22,814 nt of DNA from Legionellales bacterium UBA5158 (GTDB lineage Bacteria; Pseudomonadota; Gammaproteobacteria; DSM-16500). The position numbers were made by a program, and so were the translations under genes. The stretch is from the NCBI GenBank assembly GCA_002413665.1, contig DHXK01000075.1:4650-27463 (forward strand). Reading direction: 5' to 3'. Below the pieces are notes generated by a model that was not told the origin of the DNA, ran no database searches, and saw only the letters and a list, made by a program, of their open reading frames with translations. Below are positions 1 through 6,981 of the stretch, in pieces (the stretch's first letter is position 1; the number at the start of each line of letters is the position of its first letter).

Positions 1-216
1 CCTCCATCCACAGGCGGAGATTGCGGAGCAAGTTTAGATTACATGTTACAAGTTTTACCTTTTACAGAAGTCATAAAAAAAGTGTTGGTAGGCGGAACAG
101 AATGTTCCCAAGTCAGCTGGACGTTTTTAAATTTAAGCTTGGCAGAATGGTCTTTGTTTTGTTTTGCAATTTTATTAGTTGTTTCTTTTTGGCAATTAGT
201 CAGAAAATTATCTTGA
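1..216 (+). CDS. dsbB: Disulfide bond formation protein DsbB, C-terminal part (gene cut by window edge)
   Basis: Frame 1 is open from the window edge to a TGA at 214-216 and gives 71 residues that match the end of DsbB, the inner-membrane protein that re-oxidises DsbA and passes electrons to quinone. The fragment begins in the second periplasmic loop: a GGDCGASLDYMLQ segment holds the first loop cysteine (fragment residue 8) and GGTECSQVSW the second (residue 35), with a spacing close to the Cys104-Cys130 pair of the E. coli enzyme. The PFTEVIKKVL stretch between them and the following Trp-rich SLAEWSLFCFAILLVVSFW membrane helix also fit. The start and the first three helices lie outside the window. 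The 3' end overlaps the convergent SET-domain gene by 9 bases. Confidence 0.85.
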   Translation, partial: PPSTGGDCGASLDYMLQVLPFTEVIKKVLVGGTECSQVSWTFLNLSLAEWSLFCFAILLVVSFWQLVRKLS

Positions 217-684
217 AAGAAAATTTAATAAAAACAGTAACGCAAAATAGCTAGCACAAATAATAATTGTTTTTAAACCTAATGATGAATAAGAGCGATG
301 CCATTTTTTTAATAAAGAAATTTCCATAGGTTTAATATTTCTAGAACTAAACCAATCTTGGCCATAAGAAGAGAAAATCTCTTCTCCTTTTTTAATAAAC
401 ATTGAGGCTTTGAAAATCATCAATTGAGTATCAAAATGAAATTCGTATGACACATTCGGTGTGTCCGAATGATTGTAAATACACCCATAACCCATGGGTA
501 GCGCACTTTTTTCTCCTGCTTTAAAATAATAATTCGATAAATCGTCAACGCTTTCAGTCGTCAGTAATGTATAGCATTCTTCAACTATTTCATCTTTGCT
601 GATATCTTTTTCAGCAAAAACACCATAACCGTGCAAAGGCGAAGGCTTCACAACAATAGCATTTTGAAATAATTTTGCCTTCAT
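208..684 (-). CDS. Small SET-domain protein with a C-terminal membrane anchor
   Basis: A 158-residue protein made almost entirely of one SET (lysine methyltransferase-type) domain. The N-terminal SPLHGYGVFAEKDI (residues 15-28) is the SAM-site strand, YNHSDTPN (70-77) is the NHS/PN core motif, and FIKKGEEIFSSYG (96-108) carries the GEE...Y end of the fold. After the domain, residues 137-155 form one hydrophobic helix ending LLNFLSR, so the protein looks tail-anchored. The ATG at 684 was chosen because the SET domain begins just behind it. The frame stays open to a GTG at 744 next to the divergent gene, adding 20 hydrophobic residues, and neither start has a clear Shine-Dalgarno. The substrate is unknown. 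Free-standing SET proteins occur in many bacteria, and some Legionella SET proteins are injected histone methyltransferases; secretion here is only inference. Confidence 0.7.
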   Translation of the reverse strand: MKAKLFQNAIVVKPSPLHGYGVFAEKDISKDEIVEECYTLLTTESVDDLSNYYFKAGEKSALPMGYGCIYNHSDTPNVSYEFHFDTQLMIFKASMFIKKGEEIFSSYGQDWFSSRNIKPMEISLLKKWHRSYSSLGLKTIIICASYFALLFLLNFLSR

Positions 685-744
685 AAGCGCATAACAGATA
701 CAATGAATAATGGGAAACAATACAATACATAGGTTATATCTCAC

Positions 745-1389
745 ATGGCAATAAAAAAATTATGCCAAGTTGGATTGCTCACTGTTAGCTTCTTTAGCCT
801 GTCACTCTTCGCCTATGAAAGAACCTTTAACGAACAAACAATACAGATTAACACGCGATTACATAAACTGTATGGCAATCCATCTTGGCTGTTAATCATA
901 CGTGATGAAGAAAGCCAGCGCGTATTTCCTTATGTTTTTGATTTCAACTCTCTAGATAATTTTTGGGTCGTGTTTAGTCATGCCCGATCTTATCGCGTCA
1001 CAGTCTCGCGATTACAATTTGGACCCTATGGTGAAATAAATAATTTTTGTCATCTGGAAAATCGCAGCATGTCGGGTCAATCACTCAATGTCACCTTAAA
1101 CGGTGATTTAAGCCCTGTCGCATCAACGTCTCAATGCCATGTACAGCAATACCAAAATTATTCTTTCACGATTACAGACAAGTCGGAACAACAAATAACA
1201 CCTGAAGGCAGCTCTAGTCTTCCCACTGGTTTATTATCTGTTTTAGATACAGCAAAACAAATGGGAACAAACGCCGCTTCAACTGGATCATCTGAAGCTG
1301 GAACATCTGGAGGATCAAATGATTCAGGTGACTCAGCTTCGGGTGCCGCAACATCCGCCGCTTCTTTATTGGCAGGAAAACTATGGTAA
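745..1389 (+). CDS. Secreted hypothetical protein with Ser/Gly/Ala-rich tail
   Basis: A 214-residue protein with a clear signal peptide: a KK-containing start, a hydrophobic core through about residue 21 and a likely cleavage after LFA near residue 23. The mature part (about 24-150) contains two cysteines (FCHLE and SQCHV) that could form a disulfide; it is otherwise strand-like with many aromatic residues. Residues 165-210 are a low-complexity Ser/Gly/Ala/Thr linker. I do not recognise a named domain. The stop overlaps the start of the cystathionine beta-synthase gene by 7 bases (ATGGTAA), so the two are almost certainly co-transcribed and translationally coupled, although an exported protein in front of a cytosolic sulfur enzyme has no obvious functional link. 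The Shine-Dalgarno is weak. Confidence 0.7.
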   Translation: MAIKKLCQVGLLTVSFFSLSLFAYERTFNEQTIQINTRLHKLYGNPSWLLIIRDEESQRVFPYVFDFNSLDNFWVVFSHARSYRVTVSRLQFGPYGEINNFCHLENRSMSGQSLNVTLNGDLSPVASTSQCHVQQYQNYSFTITDKSEQQITPEGSSSLPTGLLSVLDTAKQMGTNAASTGSSEAGTSGGSNDSGDSASGAATSAASLLAGKLW

Positions 1390-2333
1390 TTAATAACATT
1401 CTTGAAGCCATTGGTAACACACCTAGCGTACGATTTAATCGCATAGGCAATGATCTGCCTTGTGAAATCTATGGCAAGTGCGAATTTTTAAATCCAGGTG
1501 GTTCGGTGAAAGATAGAATTGCTTATCGTATGATAGAAGATGCTGAAAAATCAGGGCAAATCAAGCCAGGTGATACCTTAATTGAACCCACTTCCGGCAA
1601 TACAGGAATCGGTTTTGCATTAGCTGGTGCAGTGAAAGGCTATAATATCGTTATCACCATGCCTGAAAAAATGAGCCGTGAAAAACAAGTTGTGCTAGAA
1701 GCATTAGGGGCTACCATTTACCGCACCCCTACAGAAGTTGCGTGGAACCACCCCGATAGTCATATCTCACTTGCCAAAAAACTTAATGAACAAATTCCTA
1801 ATTCTCACATACTCGATCAATATGCAAACCCTCTGAATCCTCAAGTGCATTATGAAACAACCGCTCAAGAAATTCTTGATGATTTAGGTGATAACTTAGC
1901 GATGGTCGTAATGAGCGTAGGAACCGGCGGCACTATTACGGGAGTTGCGCGCAGACTCAAGGAAAAAAATCCCGATATACAAATTATAGGCGTGGATCCT
2001 TATGGTTCAATACTGGGTGGCGGAACAGAGATACATTCTTATCTCGTCGAAGGGATAGGATATGATTTTATTCCCGATGTATTAGATAACAGCTTAATTG
2101 ATGAATACGTAAAAGTGCATGACAAAGAAGCTTTCCTCATGGCCAGACGCCTAATCAGAGAAGAAGGTTTATTAATAGGCGGTTCCAGTGGTGCAACAGT
2201 TTGGGCAGCATTACAAGTCTGTGGACGTTTGAAAAAAGGGCAAAAATGCTTAGTCACTCTTCCCGATAGCTCTCGTAATTATTTATCTAAATTTTTAGAT
2301 GATAATTGGATGCGAGACAATGGTTTTATCTAA
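1383..2333 (+). CDS. cbs: Cystathionine beta-synthase (catalytic core only)
   Basis: A 316-residue fold-type II PLP enzyme that probably joins homocysteine and serine to cystathionine. Visible motifs: NPGGSVKDR with the PLP lysine at residue 43, PTSGNTG (69-75) for substrate and cofactor contact, and the glycine-rich GTGGTITG phosphate loop near residue 180. The segments AWNHPDSH, IPNSHILDQY with a following NP...HYETTA, and the C-terminal DNWMRDNG favour cystathionine beta-synthase over O-acetylserine sulfhydrylase, though the latter cannot be excluded. The regulatory CBS-domain pair and haem region of animal enzymes are absent, as is usual in bacteria. The ATG overlaps the previous stop, and a cystathionine gamma-lyase-type gene lies 68 bases downstream, which supports a reverse transsulfuration unit. 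Confidence 0.88.
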   Translation: MVINNILEAIGNTPSVRFNRIGNDLPCEIYGKCEFLNPGGSVKDRIAYRMIEDAEKSGQIKPGDTLIEPTSGNTGIGFALAGAVKGYNIVITMPEKMSREKQVVLEALGATIYRTPTEVAWNHPDSHISLAKKLNEQIPNSHILDQYANPLNPQVHYETTAQEILDDLGDNLAMVVMSVGTGGTITGVARRLKEKNPDIQIIGVDPYGSILGGGTEIHSYLVEGIGYDFIPDVLDNSLIDEYVKVHDKEAFLMARRLIREEGLLIGGSSGATVWAALQVCGRLKKGQKCLVTLPDSSRNYLSKFLDDNWMRDNGFI

Positions 2334-2342
2334 ATCCCGAAT

Positions 2343-2369
2343 GTTGGGTTTGGCGATGCTCTACCCAAC
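2343..2369. repeat. Imperfect hairpin of the TTGGGT...ACCCAA type between cbs and the gamma-lyase gene
   Basis: GTTGGGT (2343-2349) and ACCCAAC (2363-2369) are exact inverse complements separated by 13 bases (TTGGCGATGCTCT). The unit resembles a short palindrome, GTTGGGTttcgc...ctctACCCAAC, that I remember as dispersed in many proteobacterial genomes; this is from memory and not checked. There is no T-run behind it, so it is not a typical intrinsic terminator. It may modulate the mRNA between two genes of the same unit. Confidence 0.4.
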
Positions 2370-2401
2370 TTACCTGTAATACATAACTTAAGTGAATTAT
2401 T

Positions 2402-3559
2402 ATGAAAAAAAATTCCCACGATATAGCCACTCGCGTTATTCATGCCGGTCAATCACCAGATCCATCCACCGGCGCTATTATGACACCCATTTATGCGACG
2501 TCGACTTATGTGCAAAGCAGTCCGGGTAAACATAAAGGGTTTGAATATTCCCGCACCTTGAATCCTACACGATTTGCTTATGAGCAATGCGTTGCTAACT
2601 TAGAATCTGGAACAGCGGCCTTTGCATTTGCCTCAGGAATGGCAGCTAGCGCGACGGTTTTAGAACTTTTAAAACCTGGTGATCATATCATTGCAATGGA
2701 TGATTTATATGGCGGAACTTACCGCTTACTAGAAAAAGTAAGGAAAATTTCTGCAGGGCTAAAAATTTCATTTGTCGATCTGACTGACCTTAAAAAAATT
2801 AATGCGGAAATTCGTCCTGAAACACGTATGCTTTGGATAGAAACGCCCACTAATCCGATGCTGAAACTAGTCGATCTCAAAGAAGTAGCAAAGATCGCGA
2901 AACAACATAAACTCATTTCCGTCGCTGACAATACCTTTGCTACCCCTATTTTACAACGTCCTTTAGAACATGGATTTGATATCGTCGTGCATTCTGCAAC
3001 AAAATATTTAAGCGGACATTCAGACATTATCGGTGGGATTGCAGTTGTCGGTAACAATCCAGAAATTGCCGAACGTTTAAGCTTTTTACAAAATGCCATC
3101 GGTGCCATTGCAAGTCCGTTCGATAGTTTCTTAGCTTTACGCGGATTAAAAACACTCGCAATACGCATGGAACGTCATTGCAATAATGCACTCGCTCTTG
3201 CTCAATGGTTAGAAAAACAATCTAAAGTTGGCCACGTTTATTATCCAGGTTTAACGAGCCATCCCCAACATGCTTTAGCAAAACAACAAATGCTACAATA
3301 CGGCGGAATGATTTCTATTGAATTAAAGGCTGATTTAGCCAGCACAGTAAAAGCATTAGAACGCTTCGAATTGTTTGCATTAGCTGAAAGTTTAGGTGGC
3401 GTAGAAAGTTTAATCGAACATCCTGCCATTATGACGCATGCTAGTATCCCAAAACCGCAACGTGAACGCTTAGGCATTAAAGATAATCTCATTCGTTTAT
3501 CCGTTGGGATTGAAGCTTTAGATGATTTAAAGAGTGATATTGCTCATGCGCTGGGGTGA
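2402..3559 (+). CDS. Cystathionine gamma-lyase / Cys-Met metabolism PLP enzyme
   Basis: A 385-residue fold-type I PLP enzyme of the Cys/Met metabolism family. It shows EYSRTLNPTR (residues 48-57, with the Tyr and Arg that contact the neighbouring subunit's PLP phosphate), ASGMAA (78-83), ETPTNP (147-152), ADNTFATP (175-182) and the PLP lysine in HSATKYLSGHSD (Lys201). The RLSVGIE stretch near the C-terminus holds the conserved substrate-carboxylate Arg. Length is normal. Gamma-lyase, beta-lyase and gamma-synthase are hard to separate by eye. The cystathionine beta-synthase just upstream makes gamma-lyase (cystathionine to cysteine, 2-oxobutanoate and ammonia) the best guess. The gene ends 5 bases short of the convergent transporter gene. 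Confidence 0.85.
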   Translation: MKKNSHDIATRVIHAGQSPDPSTGAIMTPIYATSTYVQSSPGKHKGFEYSRTLNPTRFAYEQCVANLESGTAAFAFASGMAASATVLELLKPGDHIIAMDDLYGGTYRLLEKVRKISAGLKISFVDLTDLKKINAEIRPETRMLWIETPTNPMLKLVDLKEVAKIAKQHKLISVADNTFATPILQRPLEHGFDIVVHSATKYLSGHSDIIGGIAVVGNNPEIAERLSFLQNAIGAIASPFDSFLALRGLKTLAIRMERHCNNALALAQWLEKQSKVGHVYYPGLTSHPQHALAKQQMLQYGGMISIELKADLASTVKALERFELFALAESLGGVESLIEHPAIMTHASIPKPQRERLGIKDNLIRLSVGIEALDDLKSDIAHALG

Positions 3560-3564
3560 GATTT

Positions 3565-4824
3565 TTATAACTTAAATAGTTTTTCACCAAACTTCAAATG
3601 CAACAATATAATCGAAAAAAGAATGCCTACAGGAGAAAGCAGCAAGGGTAACAATTCATTAAAACTCATAATCACGCCACCCAACATTGCGGTAAGTGAC
3701 CAGATTAAAGCAACAACAATAAAACAAATTCCCATCACTTTTCCTTGCTCTTCTTTTTCTACTACATCTGAATACAATGTCGTTAAACAACTGTAAGCAA
3801 TAACATCACCTACTGCCGTTGGAATAGCTGCTATCCAAATTAAAAGAGAATAAGACTTCCCTGGTGATACACAAAATAACACGCTTAATACCAATCCTAA
3901 TAAAACAAGATAAAGTGAAATAAATAATATTTCTTTTAGCGTAAAATATTCTTGTAAAAATTTAATTCCAAAACCCGTCGCAAGCGCTAACCATAGCGCA
4001 ACTAAGCCTACGAATAATCCAAGTGAGTGCGCATTAAACCCTAATGTTGTTTTTAAAATAGGAGGAATAAATTGATAATACATGCTCCAACTAATTTGAC
4101 TTAATAAAAGTATCGCTGAAACGCGTAAAACTTGCGGATGGAAAAAAACTTTTTTAAGTGATGGTAATTTAAAAACATTCCATACTGCTGGCTGGTTTTT
4201 AATTAAGTGCGTTTCTTTGAAAAAAAACAGGGTTAATAAACAACTAATTCCTGCAAAAAAAGAAGCTATCCAGTAAGGGGCTGAAAAATTTAATGTAGAA
4301 AAATAAAATTGATTTGCAAAATAACCCCCTATAATAGGGCCTATAAATGCACCCAATGAAATAGATAATTGCAAATAGCCCATATTACGCACTTTATTTT
4401 CACGAGTAGAAATATCGCCTATCACCGCTTGAGCAATAGGATTTGTACGAGAAAAAGCACCTTGAATAAAGCGGCCTAAAAATAATAAACTTAACAATCC
4501 AAAAAAAATTCCCAAAGCGGCTGTCAACGCAAATAGCAAAGCACCCAGCGTGCCTACTAATAGAATTTTTTTTCGTCCAAACTCATCAGACAGCGCACTT
4601 AGAATAGGTGTCATGATTAAATTAACAATATGAGGAATTGCCAAACATAATCCATACCACATACTACGAACGGCATGTGATGTATCAGGCGGAAATAAAT
4701 GACTTTGTAAATCAAAAAATAATAATGTTAAAATCGGAAATGTAATATTTAAACTAGTATGATCAAATAGCATAACCCACAATAAAGGAACTATGGTGTT
4801 TGATTTAGTTTGTTTGATTTGCAT
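3565..4824 (-). CDS. Major facilitator superfamily transporter (drug:H+ antiporter-like)
   Basis: A 419-residue polytopic inner-membrane protein with about 12 hydrophobic helices. The loop between helices 2 and 3 carries SDEFGRKKILLVG (about residues 92-104), the MFS motif A, and the region around GRFIQGAF resembles the helix 4 signature of TetA-like exporters. The central stretch KETHLIKNQP marks the cytoplasmic loop between the two six-helix halves. Substrate cannot be told from sequence; a proton-driven drug or metabolite exporter is likely. The start has little Shine-Dalgarno. The two small genes upstream (5323-4886) are on the same strand with short gaps and may share its transcript. Confidence 0.85.
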   Translation of the reverse strand: MQIKQTKSNTIVPLLWVMLFDHTSLNITFPILTLLFFDLQSHLFPPDTSHAVRSMWYGLCLAIPHIVNLIMTPILSALSDEFGRKKILLVGTLGALLFALTAALGIFFGLLSLLFLGRFIQGAFSRTNPIAQAVIGDISTRENKVRNMGYLQLSISLGAFIGPIIGGYFANQFYFSTLNFSAPYWIASFFAGISCLLTLFFFKETHLIKNQPAVWNVFKLPSLKKVFFHPQVLRVSAILLLSQISWSMYYQFIPPILKTTLGFNAHSLGLFVGLVALWLALATGFGIKFLQEYFTLKEILFISLYLVLLGLVLSVLFCVSPGKSYSLLIWIAAIPTAVGDVIAYSCLTTLYSDVVEKEEQGKVMGICFIVVALIWSLTAMLGGVIMSFNELLPLLLSPVGILFSIILLHLKFGEKLFKL

Positions 4825-4885
4825 AATATTGTGATCTTAACTATTCAGCACATATTTTCGATAAATCTTGTCACTGTATTTATAT

Positions 4886-5116
4886 TCAATCTAATTCATC
4901 ATGATCAATCGTGCGACCCTCTTTAGGGGGCGGCTTAGTCGTTAAATCTTTCGTTGGAAAAAGTTTATTTCTCAGCCATGCCACCAGAAAAAGTATGACA
5001 CCAACTAATGCACCAAAAATTAAAAGATACGAGAATAAAATCAAACCCGCTATTAGAATCACTATCATGAGACCTAACATCAAAAAAGGTATAAATCTCG
5101 CGAATAAATTATTCAT
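4886..5116 (-). CDS. Small membrane protein
   Basis: A 76-residue protein with two tightly spaced hydrophobic helices (about residues 10-50, rich in Leu, Ile, Val and Phe) followed by a basic-then-acidic soluble tail with PPPKEGR. I chose the ATG at 5116, not the in-frame TTG at 5122, because AGGA lies 7 bases before that ATG. It starts 18 bases after the stop of the small gene upstream and is followed after 61 bases by the MFS gene. No family is recognised; a small accessory membrane protein is all that can be said. Confidence 0.6.
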   Translation of the reverse strand: MNNLFARFIPFLMLGLMIVILIAGLILFSYLLIFGALVGVILFLVAWLRNKLFPTKDLTTKPPPKEGRTIDHDELD

Positions 5117-5134
5117 GCTCAAATCCTAAAGTTT

Positions 5135-5323
5135 TTAGAAATCTTCCCATAGCTTGGGAGTTTCAATTGATGTTTCTGCAACATCACGTAATTTATAGAT
5201 ACGATCATATTTAGTTTTTTCTTTTTGTTGCGAAGAAGATAGAGTGGGATGCTTTTTATCGAAGCCCTGAAGAACCTGATCAATTTCACTGACATAACTT
5301 GTTAATTTTGGAGCTTTGCTCAT
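5135..5323 (-). CDS. Small hydrophilic protein of unknown function
   Basis: A 62-residue, Lys/Ser/Glu-rich soluble protein ending TPKLWEDF, probably helical. It has a strong ribosome-binding site (GAGGAG, 7 bases before the ATG) and a perfect TATAAT -10 hexamer about 27 bases upstream of the start, which together make it a credible real gene despite its size. It leads a minus-strand group that continues into the small membrane protein and the MFS transporter. No family recognised. Confidence 0.6.
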   Translation of the reverse strand: MSKAPKLTSYVSEIDQVLQGFDKKHPTLSSSQQKEKTKYDRIYKLRDVAETSIETPKLWEDF

Positions 5324-5349
5324 TATTATTCTCCTCTATTTGCTAGATT

Positions 5350-5377
5350 ATTATATCACAAGTGTATACAGTTCTAA
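5350..5377 (-). promoter_or_regulatory. Sigma-70-type promoter for the small-gene/MFS group
   Basis: On the minus strand a perfect TATAAT (5355-5350) is preceded, with a 16-base spacer, by TTAGAA (5377-5372), a 3/6 match to TTGACA. The predicted transcript starts near 5343, about 20 bases before the small-gene ATG, leaving room only for its GAGGAG ribosome-binding site. Confidence 0.45.
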
Positions 5378-5396
5378 GTAACTTTAGTAACTTGGT

Positions 5397-5453
5397 AGAT
5401 GCTGGAGCATCTCTAAAATTAGCCATAGCCCCTCACCACCCTGTGCTAACAGG
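5397..5453 (+). promoter_or_regulatory. Two small hairpins in the dacB leader
   Basis: Upstream of the dacB start are two perfect short stem-loops: AGATGC-TGGA-GCATCT (5397-5412) and CCTGT-GCTA-ACAGG (5440-5453). Neither has a T-run. They could be an mRNA leader structure or a protein-binding site, or could be chance. Confidence 0.2.
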
Positions 5454-5478
5454 CGAAATAATTATTAATGGAGTCGCC

Positions 5479-6930
5479 ATGAAGCATCTGGCATTAGCTT
5501 TGACATGGATTTTCGTTTGCTTATGTTGTGTATCTGCGGTTCAAGCTAGACCTAGTCCTATCACCATTAAAGGTAATCAAAACTTAACAAACGTTATTAA
5601 TCAAGCTGTTCGCGTAGTAAGCCCAGCTGCAAATGTGGGCGTTATCATAAAATCAATGAAGTATGGCGATACAGTGTATAGCCGAAATGAAAAGAATTTA
5701 TTTGTTCCAGCCAGCATTTTAAAAATTTTAACCGCAGAAGCTGCCTTGCTTTACCTAGGCTCAAATTTTCAATTTTCCACTCGTTTTGTTGGCAGCAATG
5801 ATATTAGAAACGGCAAACTTTATGGCAATTTATACCTTGTTCACAGTGGCGATCCTTCACTGACTTTTAGTGATCTTGGTGAATTGATGGCGGCTCTTAA
5901 GGCTAAGGGAATAAATGACATTATTGGAAATGTCTTTATTGATGTCAGCGCTTATGATCAAGTGACAACGGGGCCAGGCTGGTTGTGGAACGATAAGCGA
6001 TTCTGTTATGCCGCACCCATTAGTGCAAGCATCATTAACCATAATTGTTTGTCCTTTCAAGTTTCACCTGGAAAAAATGCAGGTCTTGCAGCGCAAGTTT
6101 TGGTAAATCCACGTTACTATTTTGCAGGCATACGAAATTCCGTTATTACCCGATCTCGCGGTGCTAGAACTTGCTATGTGAAGCTCGATGGAATAGATGG
6201 AGGAACAGTCTCCATTAGTGGTTGTATGGCTAAAGGTAAATATGCAGCAGGTGTCAGTACTGTCATCAATGACAGTTATAAATATGACAAATCACTTTTA
6301 TCGGATTTATTTAAACGCTATGGCATACGTGTGCAAGGCTTAATTCTTGGTGGAAGAGCGCCAGCAAATTTACCCATTATAGCGTCACATGAATCTAAGC
6401 CATTAAAAATGCTGATTACTGATATGCTGAAAATGTCAGACAATATTATTGCGGGCTCTTTGTTTAAAAAACTAGGACAGATTTTCACACACAGACCTGG
6501 CACCTGGGAAAGTGGTGGCACGGCTGTTAATCATATTTTATCTAAACAAGCTGGCGTTGATATTTGGCGCCTTAGTGTCATTGATGGATCTGGATTATCT
6601 CGCTATAACCAAGTCACACCCAAACAAATGCTACAGTTATTAGATTTTGCCTTTCATCATCATTCTACCAATATAGAATTTATCTCAGCCTTACCGATTG
6701 CAGGAGTTGATGGCACTCTCAAAAGACGTATGCAAAATATTAGATGGAGAGTGCGAGCAAAAACTGGAACGATGGCCGGTGTCGTATCTCTTGCAGGATA
6801 TGCAATGAGTGCCAACAAGGAACCCTTTGCTTTTGTCATCATGATAAATGGTAGTCATGGTTCTATTTGGAAATATCGAGAATTAGAAGATAAGATTTTA
6901 ACTTATTTAACGCATTATTCACGAGTATAA
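5479..6930 (+). CDS. dacB: D-alanyl-D-alanine carboxypeptidase/endopeptidase, PBP4 type
   Basis: A 483-residue periplasmic peptidase of family S13, which trims the terminal D-Ala of peptidoglycan stem peptides and cuts cross-links. The three penicillin-binding motifs are in order: SxxK as SILK (residues 79-82, nucleophile Ser79), SxN as SDN (320-322) and KTG (428-430). The long insert between the first two motifs is typical of PBP4. A signal peptide (residues 1-23) ends in VQA before RPSP. The frame is open upstream to 5362, but the ATG at 5479 is right: it directly precedes the signal peptide and has GGAG 5 bases upstream. It diverges from the small-gene promoter and converges on ubiB. Confidence 0.9.
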   Translation: MKHLALALTWIFVCLCCVSAVQARPSPITIKGNQNLTNVINQAVRVVSPAANVGVIIKSMKYGDTVYSRNEKNLFVPASILKILTAEAALLYLGSNFQFSTRFVGSNDIRNGKLYGNLYLVHSGDPSLTFSDLGELMAALKAKGINDIIGNVFIDVSAYDQVTTGPGWLWNDKRFCYAAPISASIINHNCLSFQVSPGKNAGLAAQVLVNPRYYFAGIRNSVITRSRGARTCYVKLDGIDGGTVSISGCMAKGKYAAGVSTVINDSYKYDKSLLSDLFKRYGIRVQGLILGGRAPANLPIIASHESKPLKMLITDMLKMSDNIIAGSLFKKLGQIFTHRPGTWESGGTAVNHILSKQAGVDIWRLSVIDGSGLSRYNQVTPKQMLQLLDFAFHHHSTNIEFISALPIAGVDGTLKRRMQNIRWRVRAKTGTMAGVVSLAGYAMSANKEPFAFVIMINGSHGSIWKYRELEDKILTYLTHYSRV

Positions 6931-6944
6931 AGCCTTCGGCGTTG

Positions 6945-6966
6945 GCCTCTCCCACAAGGGAGAGGC
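6945..6966. repeat. GC-rich hairpin between convergent dacB and ubiB
   Basis: GCCTCTCCC-ACAA-GGGAGAGGC is a perfect 9-bp stem with a 4-base loop in the 51-base gap between the two convergent genes. There is no T-run on either side, so it is not a standard intrinsic terminator, though it could block read-through or protect 3' ends. It looks like the CCTCTCCC-ACAAGGGAGAGG palindromes scattered in many bacterial genomes (from memory). Confidence 0.45.
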
Positions 6967-6981
6967 GAAAGATTGCATAAC

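Noticed and set aside
21..254. 77-codon plus-strand ORF at the left edge
   Set aside because: It is an out-of-frame shadow of the dsbB 3' end, which reads in frame 1 with the two conserved loop cysteines.
685..744. GTG-initiated extension of the SET protein
   Set aside because: No ribosome-binding site and no added SET-domain sequence; kept only as an alternative start.
5362..5478. 39-residue N-terminal extension of dacB
   Set aside because: It would bury the signal peptide inside the protein; the ATG at 5479 has GGAG upstream and an ideal signal sequence.
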